In this document: piece after piece, positions 61,954-64,000 of the stretch | Layout of the letters: every line of letters starts with the position of its first letter | How positions within the stretch are numbered: the stretch's first letter is position 1 | Source: Rhizobium tibeticum | Lineage (GTDB): Bacteria > Pseudomonadota > Alphaproteobacteria > Rhizobiales > Rhizobiaceae | NCBI RefSeq assembly: GCF_900110205.1 | Contig: NZ_FOCV01000024.1 | Coordinates: 1-64,000 of the forward strand | Direction: 5' to 3' | Length of the DNA stretch: 64,000 bases | Notes under the pieces: model-generated | What the model was told of the DNA's origin: nothing | What the model saw: only the letters and a program-made list of their open reading frames with translations | Databases searched by the model: none | Made by a program: the position numbers and the translations under genes

Positions 61954-63462
61954 TCAGTTCTTGAAGTGGATTTCCCTAAGCGCGATCTCGCTGTTCGTTT
62001 TAAGATCGGGTTTCCAGTCGAGGCGCGGCCCGACACGGACATAACCGATCATATGATACATCGGTACGTCGGCGACGATCTCGTCGTGGACCTTGCCGAA
62101 TACGCTCTGGAAGAGCTTTTCACGATCATCGCCGGTCGCGGCCATCGCCTTCTTGAGTCTGGCGTCAAGATCCTTGTCGGCGACCGTCGAATACTGGCCG
62201 TCGCTCAGATACATGACGGGTGCCGTGAAGCCGGCATCGCCCGTATTGTTGTCATGCTGCTGCTGGAACAGTGTCGGGCCGCGGCCTTGCGGGAACGGCT
62301 TGTCGAGGTAACGGACCCAGTCGGCGGCCTCAAGTTGGCGGATCGAGACATTGAGGCCGATCTCTTGCCACATCGAGCGCATCGCTTCGAGGCTTTCCGA
62401 GGAGTTCGGGAAGAAGCCGTTTCGGCCAATGAGCACGATCTCCTTGTCGACGGGAGCGCCGGCCGCCTTCGCCTCTTCGACCAGCTTCTTCGCCTCATCG
62501 GGATTGTAGGTCCAGGCGTTGATGTCGGGATTGTGGCCGCGCACGCCCGGTACGACCATCTGCGAGGCACGCAGTACGTCCTTGCCGAACAGCGCCTCGC
62601 CCATACCATCCCAGTCGATGGCCATGTTGAGTGCCTTGCGGATGCGCACGTCGTCCAGCGGCGGAATCTGCGCATCGATGCGCATGCGCGTCGTTTCGGA
62701 ATTGAGGTATGCGAAATCGGTCTGCGGATTGGTGGCGTCCTGTACTGCGATCGACGGGGTGAGGTCCGCCTCGGCCGATTCGATCATCGCGGCGCGGATT
62801 GCCGACTCGTTGCGCCACACATAGGTGGCGCGCGTCACGTCCGGCTTGGCGCCCCAATAGCCGTCATCGCGTTTCAGCACGATCTCCTCGGTCGATGCGC
62901 TTTCAACGACATAGGGACCGGTCCCGACTGGCTTGTTGCTTTCCTTGTCAAAGGGCATGTTCGGCGAGACGATCTGCACCGTGCCAAGCAATGTCGGCAT
63001 GATTGGAACCGGGCTGTCGGAGACGATCTCGACGGTCTGCGCATCGACGGCCTTGGGCGTCAGCTTGACGTCGCCGAACTTCGAGCGGCTGTCGCACGTG
63101 AGTTTCGGATTCATGAGACGGTTGATGGACTTGACGACGGCGTCGGCATTGAATTCGGCACCGTCCTGGAACTTGACGCCGCTCTTCAGGTGGACACGCC
63201 ACGTCAGATCGTTGACCTGTTCCCACTTCTCGGCGAGCCAGGGTGCGACCGTTCCCTTTTCAGGCTCGATGACGATCAGCGTCTCCGTGATGTTAGAATT
63301 GATGATGCGACCGATGTCTGAGCGAATCGAACGGCAGGGATCGAGGTTTGCCGGCTGCTCCGGCAGCACGATCTTGACCTCGCCCTCAACTGCATACGCC
63401 ACACCGGAAAGCAGAACTGCGCAAAGCAGCGTTGCTGCGCCGGTGGAATAACGAATGGTCAT
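61954..63462 (-). CDS. ABC transporter substrate-binding protein, family 5 (peptide/opine/nickel type)
   Basis: 502 residues; GAGGAGAGA precedes ATG 63462. Signal peptide about 1-24 (ATLLCAVLLSGVAYA). Family 5 features: NLDPCRSIRSDIGRIINSNI, ETLIVIEPEKGTVAPWLAEK, VHLKSGVKFQDGAEFNADAV, PVGTGPYVVES and RKALNMAIDWDGM. The family binds di/oligopeptides, opines, nickel or glycosides; the ligand cannot be told. Its promoter carries the palindrome shared with the 31 kb dehydratase operon, hinting that the ligand is related to that pathway. Confidence 0.92.
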   Translation of the reverse strand: MTIRYSTGAATLLCAVLLSGVAYAVEGEVKIVLPEQPANLDPCRSIRSDIGRIINSNITETLIVIEPEKGTVAPWLAEKWEQVNDLTWRVHLKSGVKFQDGAEFNADAVVKSINRLMNPKLTCDSRSKFGDVKLTPKAVDAQTVEIVSDSPVPIMPTLLGTVQIVSPNMPFDKESNKPVGTGPYVVESASTEEIVLKRDDGYWGAKPDVTRATYVWRNESAIRAAMIESAEADLTPSIAVQDATNPQTDFAYLNSETTRMRIDAQIPPLDDVRIRKALNMAIDWDGMGEALFGKDVLRASQMVVPGVRGHNPDINAWTYNPDEAKKLVEEAKAAGAPVDKEIVLIGRNGFFPNSSESLEAMRSMWQEIGLNVSIRQLEAADWVRYLDKPFPQGRGPTLFQQQHDNNTGDAGFTAPVMYLSDGQYSTVADKDLDARLKKAMAATGDDREKLFQSVFGKVHDEIVADVPMYHMIGYVRVGPRLDWKPDLKTNSEIALREIHFKN

Positions 63463-63559
63463 TGTCTCTCCTCTTCAACAAAAAACCAAAATTCCTTTGT
63501 GCGACAGACCGCTGATTTGCGGTCCGCAACGATCCCCCATCGCGCTCTACGCACTAGAG

Positions 63560-63574
63560 CACTAATGTATTAGT
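63560..63574. promoter_or_regulatory. Second copy of the shared palindromic operator
   Basis: CACTAATGTATTAGT matches 14 of 15 bases of the palindrome core at 31076-31090. It sits about 98 bases upstream of the binding-protein start, i.e. in the promoter of the minus-strand importer operon. Confidence 0.6.
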
Positions 63575-64000
63575 CGACGACTGCAGGACTGTCAACTTAG
63601 CGATGCTCGGCAACGACAACGTTTTGGCGCGGCAGCGTGCACCTTCTCGAACTCCAGGAACGGGCAGTCGAGTTCCTCTCCCTTTGGCTGCGGGTCCAGG
63701 CTTGTTAAGGGCAGATTGCGATGCCGCAGCAGGCCGATGTAGACGACCCCGACATATTGCTCGTAAGTTGCCGCTTACCGATCTGATCGCGGCATTTCAC
63801 CCTTGCCCCTTGCAACCCAAGTCCCTTCCGACGGCAGCAAGAACCGACGTTAAGATAGGCATCGGTTGCCGCGTCCGGCCGCGCCATTGCGTATTTTGAC
63901 GAAGTGCACTGGCTTTTCCGCAACAAGCCGTTGGACCTCATCAGGATGTGGGGTTGTCTCTTCAGGGATCTAGTCGGCATGGCTCGACGGCCGTGTTTCT
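63575..64000. other. Window end, nothing firmly recognised
   Basis: A minus-strand frame reads YEQYVGVVYIGLLRHRNLPL then TSLDPQPKGEELDCPFLEFE up to about 63602, which looks protein-like but has no start codon and no family I recognise; it may be a gene fragment. The remaining open frames are unconvincing. Confidence 0.4.

Noticed and set aside
61966-63321. Plus-strand frame of 451 codons opposite the family 5 binding protein
   Set aside because: Shadow frame; composition dominated by Asp/Arg/His from the complementary codons.
1-64000. CRISPR array, tRNA or rRNA genes, replication origin
   Set aside because: Looked for regularly spaced direct repeats, tRNA-like cloverleaf segments and repABC-type genes; none seen by eye.

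Overview
The window looks like an accessory replicon or genomic island of a Rhizobium-type alphaproteobacterium. The evidence is high GC, rhizobial-style small proteins, a large set of ABC uptake systems, an HWE histidine kinase, promoters of the GGAAC-N18/19-TT (EcfG/RpoE2) type, and one alphaproteobacterial SOS box (GAAC-N7-GAAC). No replication genes, rRNA, tRNA or CRISPR array were seen. Genus and replicon type are inference.

Layout. 1-10.5 kb: the end of a FixJ-type regulator, an RND efflux pair whose adaptor gene is frameshifted, an exported bicupin with a damaged C-terminus, a LexA-controlled run of tiny genes, a decayed TetR gene, a DUF1643 gene with a probable one-base insertion, and a Tat-exported sulfite-oxidase-like enzyme. 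11-17.3 kb: an adenylate cyclase/TolB-like/TPR protein, an exported YHS protein next to an exported ankyrin protein, an unrecognised 336-residue protein and several small genes. 17.7-20.7 kb: an unusual pair, a tyrosinase-like copper protein and a trypsin-like protease fused to a DRGH nuclease. 20.8-29.7 kb: a tightly packed glgE-(treS-maltokinase)-glgB operon converting trehalose to branched alpha-glucan, behind a probable general-stress promoter. 29.9-34.6 kb: a DUF72 gene, then an operon of an IlvD/Edd dehydratase, an RraA-like protein and a 2-hydroxyacid dehydrogenase behind a perfect 18-bp palindrome.

34.8-38.1 kb is a scar and signalling region: a patatin 5' fragment joined directly to a glgX 3' fragment, a small lipoprotein, an HWE kinase with its own stress promoter and a lone receiver protein. 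38.4-40.2 kb holds a ribbon-helix-helix regulator with phased operator repeats and a PHB-depolymerase-family esterase. 40.7-52.0 kb is a large divergent catabolic locus: one arm encodes a sugar ABC importer, an enolase-superfamily dehydratase and a second RraA-like protein; the other encodes a GntR/FCD regulator and three more enolase-superfamily enzymes. Together these suggest uptake and dehydration of one or more aldonic/uronic acids. 52.1-58.3 kb is littered with IS630 and IS110 remnants around a stress-type pair (membrane protein plus DUF892 ferritin-like protein), an EamA transporter and small genes. 58.4-63.5 kb is a dipeptide/oligopeptide-type ABC importer. Its promoter carries nearly the same palindrome as the 31 kb dehydratase operon, so the two operons probably share a regulator.

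How it fits together: nutrient capture (sugar acids, peptide-like solutes), conversion of trehalose to storage glucan, and stress response (three candidate EcfG promoters, one SOS box) dominate. Several genes in the first 9 kb and near 35 and 52-58 kb are broken, consistent with an actively rearranging accessory region or, for the single-base cases, with assembly errors.
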